A stretch of 31,361 nucleotides of DNA. Origin: Cristatella mucedo. Lineage: Eukaryota; Bryozoa; Phylactolaemata; Cristatellidae. Positions within the stretch are counted from its first letter, which is position 1. Each line of letters begins with the position of its first letter. The stretch is taken from the NCBI GenBank assembly GCA_009760855.2, contig WPIO01000525.1:1-31361 (forward strand), written 5' to 3'. The notes below the pieces were generated by a model, which was not told where the DNA came from, ran no database searches, and worked only from the letters and a program-made list of their open reading frames with translations. A program made the translations under genes and the position numbers. Below are positions 1 through 9,835 of the stretch, piece after piece.

Positions 1-583
1 TGTTGGGTGATCTCTCCTCAATAATGAGTCCTGAGGCTTATCAACATCTGTCCCCACTGGCAGGCACAAATTATCGTTAACTCAACAATCCAGTAACCCT
101 GGTTCGTAATCAACACAAGGCAATGGGAACATAAATCTGTACCTTGTGTACTCATAGTGCTAGGCTTCAGAATATACAAGAAGTAGATGAGATAAAAGAC
201 TTCTTCAAACATTGAAATTTAGTCTTCCGTTCACGAACTATGGCTTGCTGTGCTTATGTGAACTTGTAGTTGAACACGCTATTTTTTTCAGCTTTTGTGT
301 TAGCGAACGCAATCAACCGCAATGAGAGTCGGTGATTCTTTAATCTTTCTACATTCCATTGGCTATGTAGTTCTGAGATTTAGGAAGGTGTTTTTAACAT
401 TAACCGATCGCCTTTGAGAGTAGGTTCGTTAGTGATGTACGTATAGATGATGGAAGTACGAATGCTGTGACACCAGTGTGGTCCCTATTTGAAATACAAA
501 ATAAGCTGTCATCTCCTGGATAACCGTCGTTAGACAGGCTGGTTCGACTGTAACTATGGTTCTTTTGGGTGTGTTTTTTTTAG

Positions 584-724
584 CTTGAGGAGCTCTGGAT
601 CAGAGAAAATAAAGAGCTCTGCAGTCTTCCTCCCTCAGTTTGTCAGCTGCAAGCCCTGAAAAAGCTCGATGCTTCTGACTGTGGCCTAACTAAACTGCCC
701 GATGGCTTGGAAGTCTTGCAGTTG
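584..724 (+). CDS. LRR exon A, unit 1
   Basis: Internal phase-0 exon of 47 codons. The 3' splice site is a T-rich tract ending TTTAG, and the 5' splice site is TTG|GTAAGT. It encodes two LRRs: residues 1-24 begin LEELWIREN and residues 25-47 begin LKKLDASDCGL. Both fit the pattern LxxLxxxxNxLxxLPxxLxxL of the 23-residue class, the first repeat having one extra residue (NKEL). Ending in EVLQL, it joins in frame to the LEEL start of exon B, keeping the LRR register. LRR proteins of this class act as binding scaffolds. Cell location and partners cannot be inferred because no other domain is visible. There is no stop or frameshift. Confidence 0.8.
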
Positions 725-1172
725 GTAAGTTAACGGGTGACATTTTAACCGTTAAGTGAAGTTCCTAATTTGTTGTGGAAAAGATGCCACTTTCTGTGTT
801 TTGCATCCCAAGATGCAGTGTTTTCGCAGATTAAAAACACATATCCACGACATTGAAATATCCTATTGTTTTAGCAAGAGCTTCATGCCTCTATTGTGCT
901 TTGTGACCTACCCATGTCAGCAGTGTGTAAACCAGAAATACTTGTTTCGGCACACCGACGTTGAGTAGTTGGTCCTATGGATTGTCATGTTCACTGAAAA
1001 TGTGCTTTCGAAAGTGACCTGAATATTTTTAATTAACGGGCTTAGCCTAAATTTGAGGGCAGCATTATATTCAAGTTGAGCACAACATGAATTTTTATTG
1101 TAGGTATAAAATTAAAATATGCTTGTACATTCAGTCTTTTTTCTTAGTGTTTCTACCGTTCTTTTTATAATT

Positions 1173-1300
1173 GATAACCCCGAGGTAGATGCGAAGGTTA
1201 TCTAGCTGAAAAATCGAAAATATGGTGAAGTTAAAACAAACGAACAATTTAAACGGTGCATCCATTTGTGTGCTGGTATCGTTACTCGTTTTTGCTAGTC
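1173..1300 (+). pseudogene. D' segment: broken A-half counterpart of D
   Basis: Starts GATAACCCCGA and aligns with the D segment of the B half (2334 onward), including a shared GCTGAAAA/GCTGCAAA block. An in-frame TAG replaces a CTG leucine codon about 12 codons in, and later indels destroy the frame. Related copies with the same TAG begin at 4968, 8519, 12306 and 16089. It marks the A and B halves as duplicates. If D is coding, D' is dead. If D is not coding, both are conserved intron sequence. Confidence 0.5.
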
Positions 1301-1631
1301 AAATTGAGTTCTTTTCACACAATTTCCGACTGAATCGTTAAAAAAGCTACAGGAGCAAAATTACAGGTTAGAGACAGTTTTCACGTCGATGTTATACTCA
1401 AGTTGAAACACTGTCTAGGATGATATAATGATATACACGTTACTAGTCGCTTGATCATACACGTGACAGCCCTTGGTGGCTCATTATTGGAGAAAACTAT
1501 TCTTGTCCTGAAACGGTTTGTATATCGTGTTCGTGTCCCACCTTAAGTATACTATTTGTTTACTTCATTTTTCAGTAAGGAGCAGGTAGTAAGAAGCCTA
1601 TTGTGAGTCGTTTACTCTTTTTAATTTTACT

Positions 1632-1675
1632 GTGTCTCTGGCTGCTGCAGTCCTATTGGAATCTCACAGAGACAC
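1632..1675. other. 44-nt hairpin upstream of exon B
   Basis: Perfect 9-bp inverted repeat GTGTCTCTG / CAGAGACAC with a 26-nt loop containing CTGCTGCAG, about 200 nt before the exon B acceptor. The same 44-nt structure is present at 5427-5470, 8975-9018, 12771-12814 and 16548-16591. It could form in the pre-mRNA, but a role in splicing is only a guess. Near-identity of the units means its preservation is weak evidence. Confidence 0.5.
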
Positions 1676-1875
1676 GAAGACACAATTTTACCGTTAAATG
1701 ACTGTTTTACAGAGACCTTTTTTAGTGATGTCAATGCAGATGATGAAACAATAACTTGTGTGTCCCGCCCCTGATATTTATTCGTAATACTCAACACACT
1801 GTCATCCCTCAAACGACTGTGGATAGCCATCGTGGCTCGGAAGTCACCATGGTTCTTGTTCGTGTCATTTTTTAG

Positions 1876-2013
1876 CTGGAAGAGCTCTGGATCAGTAAAA
1901 ACGAGCTCATCAGTCTTCCTTCCTCCATATGCCAACTGCATGCACTGAAAACGCTCGTAGCGTTTCAGTGCAACTTAACTATACTGCCTGAAGGCTTGGA
2001 AGGAATGCGGTCG
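1876..2013 (+). CDS. LRR exon B, unit 1
   Basis: Internal phase-0 exon of 46 codons between TTTTTTAG and TCG|GTAAGT. It encodes two 23-residue LRRs: residues 1-23 start LEELWISKNEL and residues 24-46 start LKTLVAFQCNL. LP sits at positions 14-15 and 37-38. Among the five B copies it alone has W at residue 5, E at residue 10 and codons for T26/V28/A29/I36 together. Residue 5 is the first variable position of the beta strand on the concave, ligand-facing side in known LRR folds. The opposite strand is also open here, but it lacks any LRR-like or other recognisable pattern and is read as a shadow. Confidence 0.82.
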
Positions 2014-2147
2014 GTAAGTTAGGAAGTGAAACTTTAACTATTGCAAACCGAGAGGTTCTTCTTAAATATAGGAATGCTGCTGCTTTGTAACTCTTGCAAC
2101 CTATGATTCAGCATCACGGTCAATTAAACGTGGTCCTAAGCATGGTC

Positions 2148-2161
2148 GTTTTCGCGAAAAC
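2148..2161. other. 14-bp perfect palindrome
   Basis: GTTTTCGCGAAAAC reads the same on both strands. It is repeated at 5944-5957 in unit 2, but units 3 and 4 carry GTTTTCGCGAACAAC, which breaks the symmetry. It is absent from unit 5 through deletion. It is reported as a sequence fact with no assigned role. Confidence 0.6.
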
Positions 2162-2333
2162 GTGCTTTCGACAGTAGGATGCATATATTATGCGATTTGG
2201 CTTAGCTTAAAATTATGGACACTTATATAATTTAGGTAAACTCAATATAAAATCTCAATTCAGCTTTATTACTGAAACAGGACGTTACTTTCAGTCGCTA
2301 TCCAAGTGTTTGTAAAGCTTTTTTTTAAAAATT

Positions 2334-2489
2334 GATAACCCTGAACTTGAGGCTAGAGTCGTCCTGCTGCAAAATGCTGCAGTGGAGTTGGTTAACCACT
2401 TAAAGAAGCTTAAAGATTGCATTAAAACGTCTGGTGCTATCATAGTCCTTACGTACCATTTGGATGAAGCTCTTTTCCCAGAATTTTAG
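2334..2489 (+). other. D segment, unit 1: open 51-codon stretch, possible exon
   Basis: From GATAACCCT to the TAG after a C-terminal ALFPEF it is open for 51 codons, beginning DNPELEARVVLLQ and including LTYHLDEALF. Full copies in units 3, 4, 5 and 6 are also exactly 156 nt, while flanking intron varies in length. I do not recognise the family. No convincing acceptor in the phase-0 frame lies upstream: the nearest is TTTCAG about 50 nt before, and it leads into a stop in that frame. Differences from other copies are almost all amino-acid changing, so purifying selection is not evident. It could be a terminal exon, a relic exon or chance. Confidence 0.3.
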
Positions 2490-3229
2490 ACTCATATGCC
2501 TTACGAGCATAAGGGGCTAAATTAGACCATTCAGATTGCATTATACAATGCCGTTCTCTTCTTGTTAAAACGCTGTTTAGCAGGTTAAATACGAAGACTG
2601 TTTTGCCGTTCGATTGCACGTAAGACGGCCCTTGGTGACTCACTCGGCTTTGTAAAACCTATGAGTGTCCTAAAACTATAGGTAGAAGATAGTCACGTCC
2701 TGCCGATGTTTCCTCATAGTTCACTTCATGTTTTACTAAGCAGCAGGTAGTTGCAAGCTTCTAATTAGGGAAGTCCGAACCAGTCATCAATTTTTGAAGA
2801 AGAATTTGCAGTGCCGGTTTCATTTTCCTGGCCATGGTTGGGGCAACGGATTTCGTATTCCCACGACAAAACAATAGCAATGATGTCATCAGCAAACCGT
2901 TGCTGAGAACGTACCGTATTACCCAAGGCTAGATGGTTACTAAGCAACGATCAGTGACAAGTGTTGCATTTTATTTTTAATAAACTATAACAGCACTTGC
3001 TTTGACCTAAATATAGATGCAAGCATCCGGACGTTATCTGGACGCACTTCGTACCTCGTTTCGCATGCACGAAATATGCTTGTTGGTTCATTAAAAAATT
3101 ATGCCGGAGGCTTAACTTAGTTCACAGTTACTGTACTGGCATGCGAAATTTCAGCTTTAGGACTTTTATTCTCTTCACGAAGATTCTTAGAAATCCCATC
3201 GATTGTTTTGTCGGTGTCAATGTATGTAG

Positions 3230-3751
3230 CTCCATCAGTAACTCCAAAAAGTCATGAAGACATGTGGGTGTTACGCAGGAGAGTTTTGTATAGCACACTC
3301 ACAGCCTAAGCGGCTTTTGGTACGCATTCGGTAGCCATAAGACTTCGTCTTACGCAACAAAGAGAAAGTGGGAAGCATATCGGAGTTAGGAGAGCAGTTG
3401 AGGTAGTGAGTAGCATAGAAGTAGCAGTTCAGGACCGCTGAAAAAGATGTGCCATAGTCGGCAGTTGGAGAGTAGATGTCGTTGCTTAAGAATTGTGGAA
3501 GCGAGTTCCACAGTCTAGGACCTGCAGAGCTAAAGCTTCTGTCGCCAACTGTCTTTAATCGGAGGAATGGGCCAGCTAATTTATTGTCCACATATGACCT
3601 GAGGGCGCAAACAGGCTGAAACTGATGCAGCAATTCAGCTAGGTACAAAGGAGCCAAGCCGTGGTGGGCCTTGTGGGTCAGAATAAGAACTTTGCTCTGT
3701 ATCCTTTGCTCAACCGGCAACCATCCTAGCTCTTTCAGCAAAGGTGACACG
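3230..3751 (-). mobile_element. 5'-truncated L2/CR1-like non-LTR retrotransposon, copy 1
   Basis: The minus strand encodes the C-terminal end of the ORF2 polyprotein of this class, downstream of the reverse transcriptase core. Motifs are LGWLPVEQRI, LTHKAHHGLAPLYLAELL and GDRSFSSAGPRLWNSLP. The open frame runs 3762 to 3271, its first codons being flanking DNA. Compared with the empty site near 17960, the insertion is bounded by TGTATGTAG (3221-3229) and TGTTTGTAC (3752-3760), a probable target-site duplication. No polymerase or endonuclease domain remains, so it is dead on arrival. Confidence 0.85.
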
Positions 3752-4374
3752 TGTTTGTACATAGCACGTACACGTCAGCCAATATTTGATGTTGGGTGAT
3801 CTCTCCTCAATAATGAGTCCTGAGGCTTATCAACATCTGTCCCCACTGGCAGGCACAAATTATCGTTAACTCAACAATCCAGTAACCCTGGTTCGTTATC
3901 AACACAAGGCAATGGGAACATAAATCTGTACCTTGTGTACTCATAGTGCTAGGCTTCAGAATATACAAGAAGTAGATGAGATAAAAGACTTCTTCAAACA
4001 TTGAAATTTAGTCTTCCGTTCACGAACTATGGCTTGCTGTGCTTATGTGAATTTGTAGTTGAAATCGCTATTTTTTTCAGCTTTTGTGTTAGCGAACGCA
4101 ATCAACCGCAATGAGAGTCGGTGATTCTTTAATCTTTCTACATTCCATTGGCTATGTAGTTCTGAGATGTTTAGGAAGGTGTTTTTAACATTAACCGATC
4201 GCCTTTGAGAGTAGGTTCGTTAGTGATGTACGTATAGATGATGGAAGTACGAATGCTGTGACACCAGTGTGGTCCCTATTTGAAATACAAAATAAGCTGT
4301 CATCTCCTGGATAACCGTCGTTAGACAGGCTGGTTCGACTGTAACTATGGTTCTTTTGGGTGTGTTTTTTTTAG

Positions 4375-4518
4375 CTTGAGGAGCTCTGGATCAGAGAAAA
4401 TAAAGAGCTCTGCAGTCTTCCTCCCTCAGTTTGTCAGCTGCAGGCCCTGAAAAAAAAGCTCGATGCTTCTGACTGTGGCCTAACTAAACTGCCCGATGGC
4501 TTGGAAGTCTTGCAGTTG
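4375..4518 (+). CDS. LRR exon A, unit 2 (one-codon insertion)
   Basis: The same two-LRR exon as 584-724 but 144 nt long. An A-run has expanded by exactly three bases, giving CTGAAAAAAAAGCTC and an extra lysine at the start of the second repeat (LKKKLD instead of LKKLD). The frame is kept, but the LxxL spacing of that beta strand is broken. One silent change (CAA to CAG) lies just before. Splice sites are intact: an eight-T tract before AG and TTG|GTAAGT. The in-frame result may be chance or may reflect selection against a shift. Confidence 0.75.
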
Positions 4519-5671
4519 GTAAGTTAACGGGTGACATTTTAACCGTTAAGTGAAGTTCCTAATTTGTTGTGGAAAAGATGCCACTTTCTGTGTTTTGCAT
4601 CCCAAGATGCAGTGTTTTCGCAGAAAAAAAACACATATCCACGACATTGAAATATCCTATTGTTTTAGCAAGAGCTTCATGCCTCTATTGTGCTTTGTGA
4701 CCTACCCATGTCAGCAGTGTGTAAACCAGGAATACTTGTTTCGGCACACCGACGTTGAGTAGTTGGTCCTATGGATTGTCATGTTCACTGAAAATGTGCT
4801 TTCGAAAGTGACCTGAATATTTTTAATTAACGGGCTTAGCCTAAATTTGAGGGCAGCATTATATTCAAGTTGAGCACAACATGAATTTTTATTGTAGGTA
4901 TAAAATTAAAATATGCTTGTACATTCAGTCTTTTTTTCTTAGTGTTTCTACCGTTCTTTTTATAATTGATAACCCCGAGCTAGATGCGAAGGTTATCTAG
5001 CTGAAAAATCGAAAATATGGTGAAGTTAAAACAAACGAACAATTTAAACGGTGCATCCATTTGTGTGCTGGTATCGTTACTCTTTTTTACTAGTCAAATG
5101 GAGTTCTTTTCACACAATTTCCGACTGAATCGTTAAAAAAGCTACAGGAGCAAAATTACAGGTTAGAGACAGTTTTTACGTCGATGTTATACTCAAGTTG
5201 AAACACTGTCTAGCATGATATAATGATATACATGTTACTAGTCGCTTGATCATACACGTGACAGCCCTTGGTGGCTCATTATTGGAGAAAACTATTCTTG
5301 TCCTCAAACGGTTTGTATATCGTGTTCGTGTCCCACCTTAAGTATACTATTTGTTTACTTCATGTTTCAGTAAGGAGCAGGTAGTAAGAAGCGTATTGTG
5401 AGTCGTTTACTCTTTTTAATTTTACTGTGTCTCTGGCTGCTGCAGTCCTATTGGAATCTCACAGAGACACGAAGACACAATTTTAACGTTAAATGACTGT
5501 TTTACAGAGATCTTTTTTTAGTGATGTCAATGCAGATGATGGAACAATAACTTGTGTGTCCCGCCCCTGATATTTATTCGTAATACTCAACACACTGTCA
5601 TCCCTTGAACGACCGTAGATAGCCATTGTGGCTCGGAAGTCACCGTGGTTCTTTTTCGTGTCATTTTTTAG

Positions 5672-5809
5672 CTGGAAGAGCTCCGGATCAGTAAAAACAA
5701 GCTCATCAGTCTTCCTTCCTCCATATGCCAACTGCATGCACTGAAAACGCTCGTAGCGTTTCAGTGCAACTTAACTATACTGCCTGAAGGCTTGGAAGGA
5801 ATGCGGTCG
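5672..5809 (+). CDS. LRR exon B, unit 2
   Basis: 46 codons, phase 0, two LRRs. It has R at residue 5 (CGG) and K at residue 10. The second repeat matches unit 1 (T26, V28, GCG at 29, I36). It thus groups with unit 1 in its 3' half and shares residue 5 with unit 5. Acceptor TTTTTTAG and donor TCG|GTAAGT are intact. Confidence 0.82.
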
Positions 5810-5982
5810 GTAAGTTAGGAAGTGAAACTTTAACTATTGCAAACCGAGAGGTTCTTCTTAAATATAGGAATGCTGCTGCTTTGTAACTCTTGCAACCTAT
5901 GATTCAGCATCACGGTCAATTAAACGTGGTCCTAAGCATGGTCGTTTTCGCGAAAACGTGCTTTCGACAGTAGGATGCATAT

Positions 5983-6048
5983 AAAATGTCTGGTGCTATC
6001 GTCATCCTTACGTACCATTTGGATGAAGCTCTTTTCCCAGAATTTTAG
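5983..6048 (+). pseudogene. D segment, unit 2 (5' two thirds deleted)
   Basis: Only the last part of D survives, from ATGTCTGGTGC to TAG, fused directly to intron sequence ending GGATGCATAT. The junction lies in a short shared A/T stretch, consistent with a microhomology deletion of about 234 nt. If D were needed in each unit, this unit would lack it. Confidence 0.7.
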
Positions 6049-6784
6049 ACTCATATGCCTTACGAGCATAAGGGGCTAAATTAGACCATTCAGATTGCAT
6101 TATACAATGCCGTTCTCTTCTTGTTAAAACGCTGTTTAGCAGGTTAAATACGAAGCCTGTTTCGCCGTTCGATTGCACGTAAGACGGCCCTTGGTGACTC
6201 GCCTTTGTAAAACCTATGAGTGTCCTAAAACTATAGGTAGAAGATAGTCATGTCCTGCCGTTGTTTCCTCATAGTTCACTTCATGTTTTACTAAGCAGCA
6301 GGTAGTTGCAAGCTTCTAATTAGGGAAGTCCGAACCAGTCATCGATTTTTGAAGAAGAATTTGCAGTGCCGGTTTCATTTTCCTGGCCATGGTTGGGGCA
6401 ACGGATTTCGTATTCCCACGACAAAACAATAGCAATGATGTCATCAGCAAACCGTTGCTGAGAACGTACCGTATTACCCAAGGCTAGATGGTTACTAAGC
6501 AACGATCAGTGACAAGTGTTGCATTTTATTTTAAATAAACTATAACAGCACTTGCTTTGACCTAAATATAGATGCAAGCATCCGGACGTTATCTGGACGC
6601 ACTTCGTACCTCCTTTCGCATGCACGAAATATACTTGTTGGTTCATTGAAAAATTATGCCGGCGGCTTAACTTAGTTCATTGTTACTGTACTGGCACACG
6701 AAATTTCAGCTTTAGGACTTTTATTCTCTTCACGAAGATTCTTAGAAATCCCATCGATTGTTTTGTCGGTGTCAATGTATGTAC

Positions 6785-7306
6785 CTCCATCAGTAACTCC
6801 ACAAAGTCATAAAGACATGTGGGTGTTAGGCAGGAGAGTTTTGTATAGCACACTCACAGCCTAAGCGGCTTTCGGTACACATTCGGTAGCCATAAGACTT
6901 CGTCTTACGCAACAAAGAGAAAGTGGGAAGCATATCGGAGTTAGGAGAGCAGTTGAGGTAGTGAGTAGCATAGAAGTAGCAGTTCAGGACCGCTGAAAAA
7001 GATGTGCCATAGTCGGCAGTTGGAGAGTAGATGTCGTTGCTTAAGAATTGTGGAAGCGAGTTCCACAGTCTAGGACCTGCAGAGCTAAAGCTTCTGTCGC
7101 CAACTGTCTTTAATCGGAGGAATGGGCCAGCTAATTTATTGTCCACATATGACCTGAGGGCGCAAACAGGCTGAAACTGATGCAGCAGTTCAGCTAGGTA
7201 CAAAGGAGCCAAGCCGTGGTGGGCCTTGTGGGTCAGAATAAGAACTTTGCTCTGTATCCTTTGCTCAACCGGCAACCATCCTAGCTCTTTCAGCAAAGGT
7301 GACACG
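6785..7306 (-). mobile_element. 5'-truncated L2/CR1-like element, copy 2
   Basis: The same 522-nt insertion at the same place as copy 1, so copied with the unit rather than inserted again. The minus-strand ORF (7317 to 6826) differs from copy 1 at one residue near the C-terminus (RTKSRLG versus CTESRLG region). Flanks are TGTATGTAC (6776-6784) and TGTTTGTAC (7307-7315). Confidence 0.87.
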
Positions 7307-7929
7307 TGTTTGTACATAGCACGTACACGTCAGCCAATATTTGATGTTGGGTGATCTCTCCCCTCAATAATGCGTCCTGAGGCTTATCAACATCTGTCCC
7401 CACTGGCAGGCACAAATTATCGTTAACTCAACAATCCAGTAACCCTGGTTCGTTATCAACACAAGGCAATGGGAACATAAATCTGTACCTTGTGTACTCA
7501 TAGTGCTAGGCTTCAGAATATACAAGAAGTAGATGAGATAAAAGACTTCTTCAAACATTGAAATTTAGTCTTCCGTTCACGAACTATGGCTTGCTGTGCT
7601 TATGTGAATTTGTAGTTGAAATCGCTATTTTTTTTCAGCTTTTGTGTTAGTGAACGCAATCAACCACAATGAGAGTCGGTGATTCTTTAATCTTTCTACA
7701 TTCCATTGGCTATGTAGTTCTGAGGTGTAGGAAAGTGTTTTTAACATTAACCGATCGCCTTTGAGAGTAGGTTCGTTAGTGATGTACGTATAGATGATGG
7801 AAGGACGAATGCTGTGACACCAGTGTGGTCCCTATTTGAAATACAAAATAAGCTGTCATCTCCTGGATAACCGTCGTTAGACAGGCTGGTTCGACTGTAA
7901 CTATGGTTCTTTTGGTTGTGTGTTTTTAG

Positions 7930-8070
7930 CTTGAGGAGCTCTGGATCAGAGAAAATAAAGAGCTCTGCAGTCTTCCTCCCTCAGTTTGTCAGCTGCAAGC
8001 CCTGAAAAAGCTCGATGCTTCTGACTGTGGCCTAACTAAACTGCCCGATGGCTTGGAAGTCTTGCAGTTG
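7930..8070 (+). CDS. LRR exon A, unit 3
   Basis: 141 nt, identical in sequence to exon A of unit 1 by eye, although the surrounding introns differ. The acceptor tract is shorter (TGTGTTTTTAG) than the eight-T tract of units 2 and 4 but still pyrimidine-rich. Donor TTG|GTAAGT. It encodes two LRRs in register with the following exon B. Identity in the exon with divergence in the adjacent intron would fit either constraint or local gene conversion. Confidence 0.8.
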
Positions 8071-9219
8071 GTAAGTTAACGAGTGACATTTCAGCCGTTA
8101 AGTGAAGTTCCTACTTTAATGTGGAAAAGATGCCACTTTCTGCGTTTTGCATCCCAAGATGCAGTGTTTTCGCAGATCAAAAACACATATCCACGACATT
8201 GAAATATCCTATTGTTTTAGCAAGAGCTTCATGCCTCTATTGTGCTTTGTGACCTACCCATGTCAGCAGTGTGTAAACCAGAAATACTTGTTTCGGCACA
8301 CCGACGTTGAGTAGTTGGTCCTATGGATTGTCATGTTCACTGAAAATGTGCTTTCGAAAGTGACCTGAATATTTTCAATTAACGGGCTTAGCCTAAATTT
8401 GAGGGCAGCATTATATTCAAGTTGAGCACAACATGAATTTTTATTGTAGGTATAAAATTAAAATATGCTTGTACATTCAGTCTTTTTTCTTAGTGTTTCT
8501 ACCGTTCTTTTTATGATTGATAACCCCGAACTAGATGCAAAGGTTATCTAGCTGAAAAATCGAAAGTGTGGAGTTAAAACAAGCAAACAACTTAAACGGT
8601 GCATCCATTTGTGTGCTGGTATCGTTACTCGTTCTTACAAGTCAAATGGAGTTCTTTTCACAAAATTTCCGACTGAATCGTTAAAAAAGATACAGGAGCA
8701 AAATTACAGGTAAACGACAGTTTTTACGTCGATGTTATATTCAAGTCGAAACACTGTCTAGCATGATATAATGATATACATGTTACTAATTGCTTGATCA
8801 TACATATGACAGCCCTTGGTGGCTCATATTTGGAGAAAACTATTCTTGTCCTCAAACGGTTTTTATATTGTCCTTATGTCCCACCTTAGGTATACTATTT
8901 GTTTACTTCATGTTTCAGTAAGGAGCAGATAGTTAGAAGCGTTTTTTGAGTCGTTTACTCTTTCTTATGTTACTGTGTCTCTGGCTGCTGCAGTGCTATT
9001 GGAATCTCACAGAGACACGAAGACACAATTTTAACGTTAAATGACTGTTTTACAGAGATCTTTTTTTAGTGATGTCAATGCAGATGATGGAACAATAACT
9101 TGTGTGTCCCGCCCCTGATATTTATTCGTAATACTCAACACACTGTCATCCCTCGAACGACTGTAGATAGCCATCGTGGCTCGGATGTCACCATGGTTCT
9201 TTTTCGTGTCATTTTTTAG

Positions 9220-9357
9220 CTGGAAGAGCTCGGGATCAGTCAAAACAAGCTCATCAGTCTTCCTTCCTCCATATGCCAACTGCATGCACTGAAAAAGCTC
9301 GTAGCATTTCAGTGCAACTTAACTATACTGCCTGAAGGCTTGGAAGGAATGCGGTCG
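9220..9357 (+). CDS. LRR exon B, unit 3
   Basis: 46 codons, phase 0, two LRRs. It has G at residue 5 (GGG) and, uniquely, Q at residue 8 (CAA). K26, V28, GCA at 29 and I36 place its second repeat between the unit 1/2 and unit 4/5 types. No stop or indel. Acceptor TTTTTTAG, donor TCG|GTAAGT. Confidence 0.82.
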
Positions 9358-9679
9358 GTAAGTTAAGAAGTGAAACTTTAACTATTGCAAACCGAGAGGT
9401 TATTCTTAAATATAGGAATGCTGCTGCTTTGTAACTCTTGCAACCTATGATTCAGCATCACTGTCAATTAAACGTGGTCCTAAGCAGGGTCGTTTTCGCG
9501 AACAACGTGCTTTCGACAGTAGGATGCATATATTATGCGATTTGGCTTAGCTTAAAATTATGGACACTTATATAATTTAGGTAAACTCAATATAAAATCT
9601 CAATTCAGCTTTATTACTGAAACAGGACGTTACTTTCAGTCGTTATTCGATTGTTTGTAATGCTTTTTCTTTAATAAAT

Positions 9680-9835
9680 AATAACCTTGAAGTTGAGACC
9701 AGAGTCGTCCTGCTGCAAAAGGCTGTACTGGAGTTGATAACAGAATTAAAGAAGCCTAAAGATTGCATTAAAATGTCTGGTGCTATCGTCATCCTTACGT
9801 ACCATTTGGATGAAGCTCTTTTCCCAGAATTTTAG
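9680..9835 (+). other. D segment, unit 3
   Basis: 156 nt open to the shared TAG, starting NNLEVETRVVLLQ rather than DNPE. It belongs to the second D type (VET, then QKAVLELI), shared with units 4 and 5 and differing from units 1 and 6. Function unknown; coding status unproven as for the unit 1 copy. Confidence 0.3.

Larger units (their letters stand above)
725..1875 (+). other. A-to-B intron of unit 1 (pattern for all units)
   Basis: Begins GTAAGT and ends TTTTTTAG. No conserved coding signal beyond the decayed D' copy and the hairpin listed separately. A 70-codon ORF starting at 756 is short, of odd composition and broken in several units, so it is treated as chance. Much of this intron aligns with the B-to-A intron, for example the blocks around 1000, 1173, 1470 and 1560, showing that the two halves share ancestry. 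Equivalent introns lie at 4519-5671, 8071-9219, 11857-13015 and 15635-16792. Confidence 0.75.
1..3789 (+). repeat. Array unit 1
   Basis: Full-length unit: 583 nt of intron, exon A, A-B intron, exon B, D segment, then the L2-like insertion close to its right end. Shares private variants with unit 2, such as GGAAGTACGAATG near 440 where units 3-5 have GGAAGGACGAATG. Its D segment instead resembles that of unit 6. Confidence 0.95.
2014..4374 (+). other. B-to-A intron spanning the unit 1/2 boundary (pattern for all units)
   Basis: Begins GTAAGT and ends TTTTTTTTAG before exon A of unit 2. It holds the D segment (2334-2489), a block open on both strands (2765-2947), the L2-like insertion (3230-3751) and the unit boundary (3789/3790). 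It is longer than the A-to-B intron mainly because of material between about 2760 and 4200. A 64-codon minus ORF just after each boundary has no recognisable features. Equivalent introns are 5810-7929, 9358-11715, 13154-15493 and 16931-18574. Confidence 0.7.
3790..7344 (+). repeat. Array unit 2
   Basis: 3555 nt, about 234 nt shorter than unit 1 because of one deletion at about 5983. That deletion removes the end of the intron block and the first two thirds of D. The rest is very close to unit 1, including the variant GGAAGTACG at 4243. Confidence 0.95.

Noticed and set aside
18-212. 64-codon minus ORF after each unit start (18, 3807, 7364)
   Set aside because: Identical copies reflect recent duplication only. 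It is lost in units 4-6 through small changes and has no domain pattern.
756-968. Plus-strand 70-codon ORF after exon A (also 4550; shortened at 15683)
   Set aside because: Lies just inside the intron after a strong donor, changes length between units through indels and has no recognisable domain.
1627-1941. Minus-strand ORFs over exon B (also 5489, 9037, 12857, 16634), starting MQLAYGGRKTDEL
   Set aside because: They are the reverse complement of the LRR exon plus intron. The plus strand has clear LRR spacing and splice borders, and the minus product matches no known pattern.
2845-2905. FADD string in the 60-codon minus ORF as a possible reverse transcriptase YADD site
   Set aside because: None of the flanking RT motifs is present and the real element in the window lies elsewhere. 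Four residues are not enough.
3271-3762. 163-codon minus ORF as a host gene
   Set aside because: Its motifs (WLPVEQRI, GLAPLYLAEL, GPRLWNSLP) are those of non-LTR retrotransposon C-terminal regions, and an empty site shows it is an insertion.
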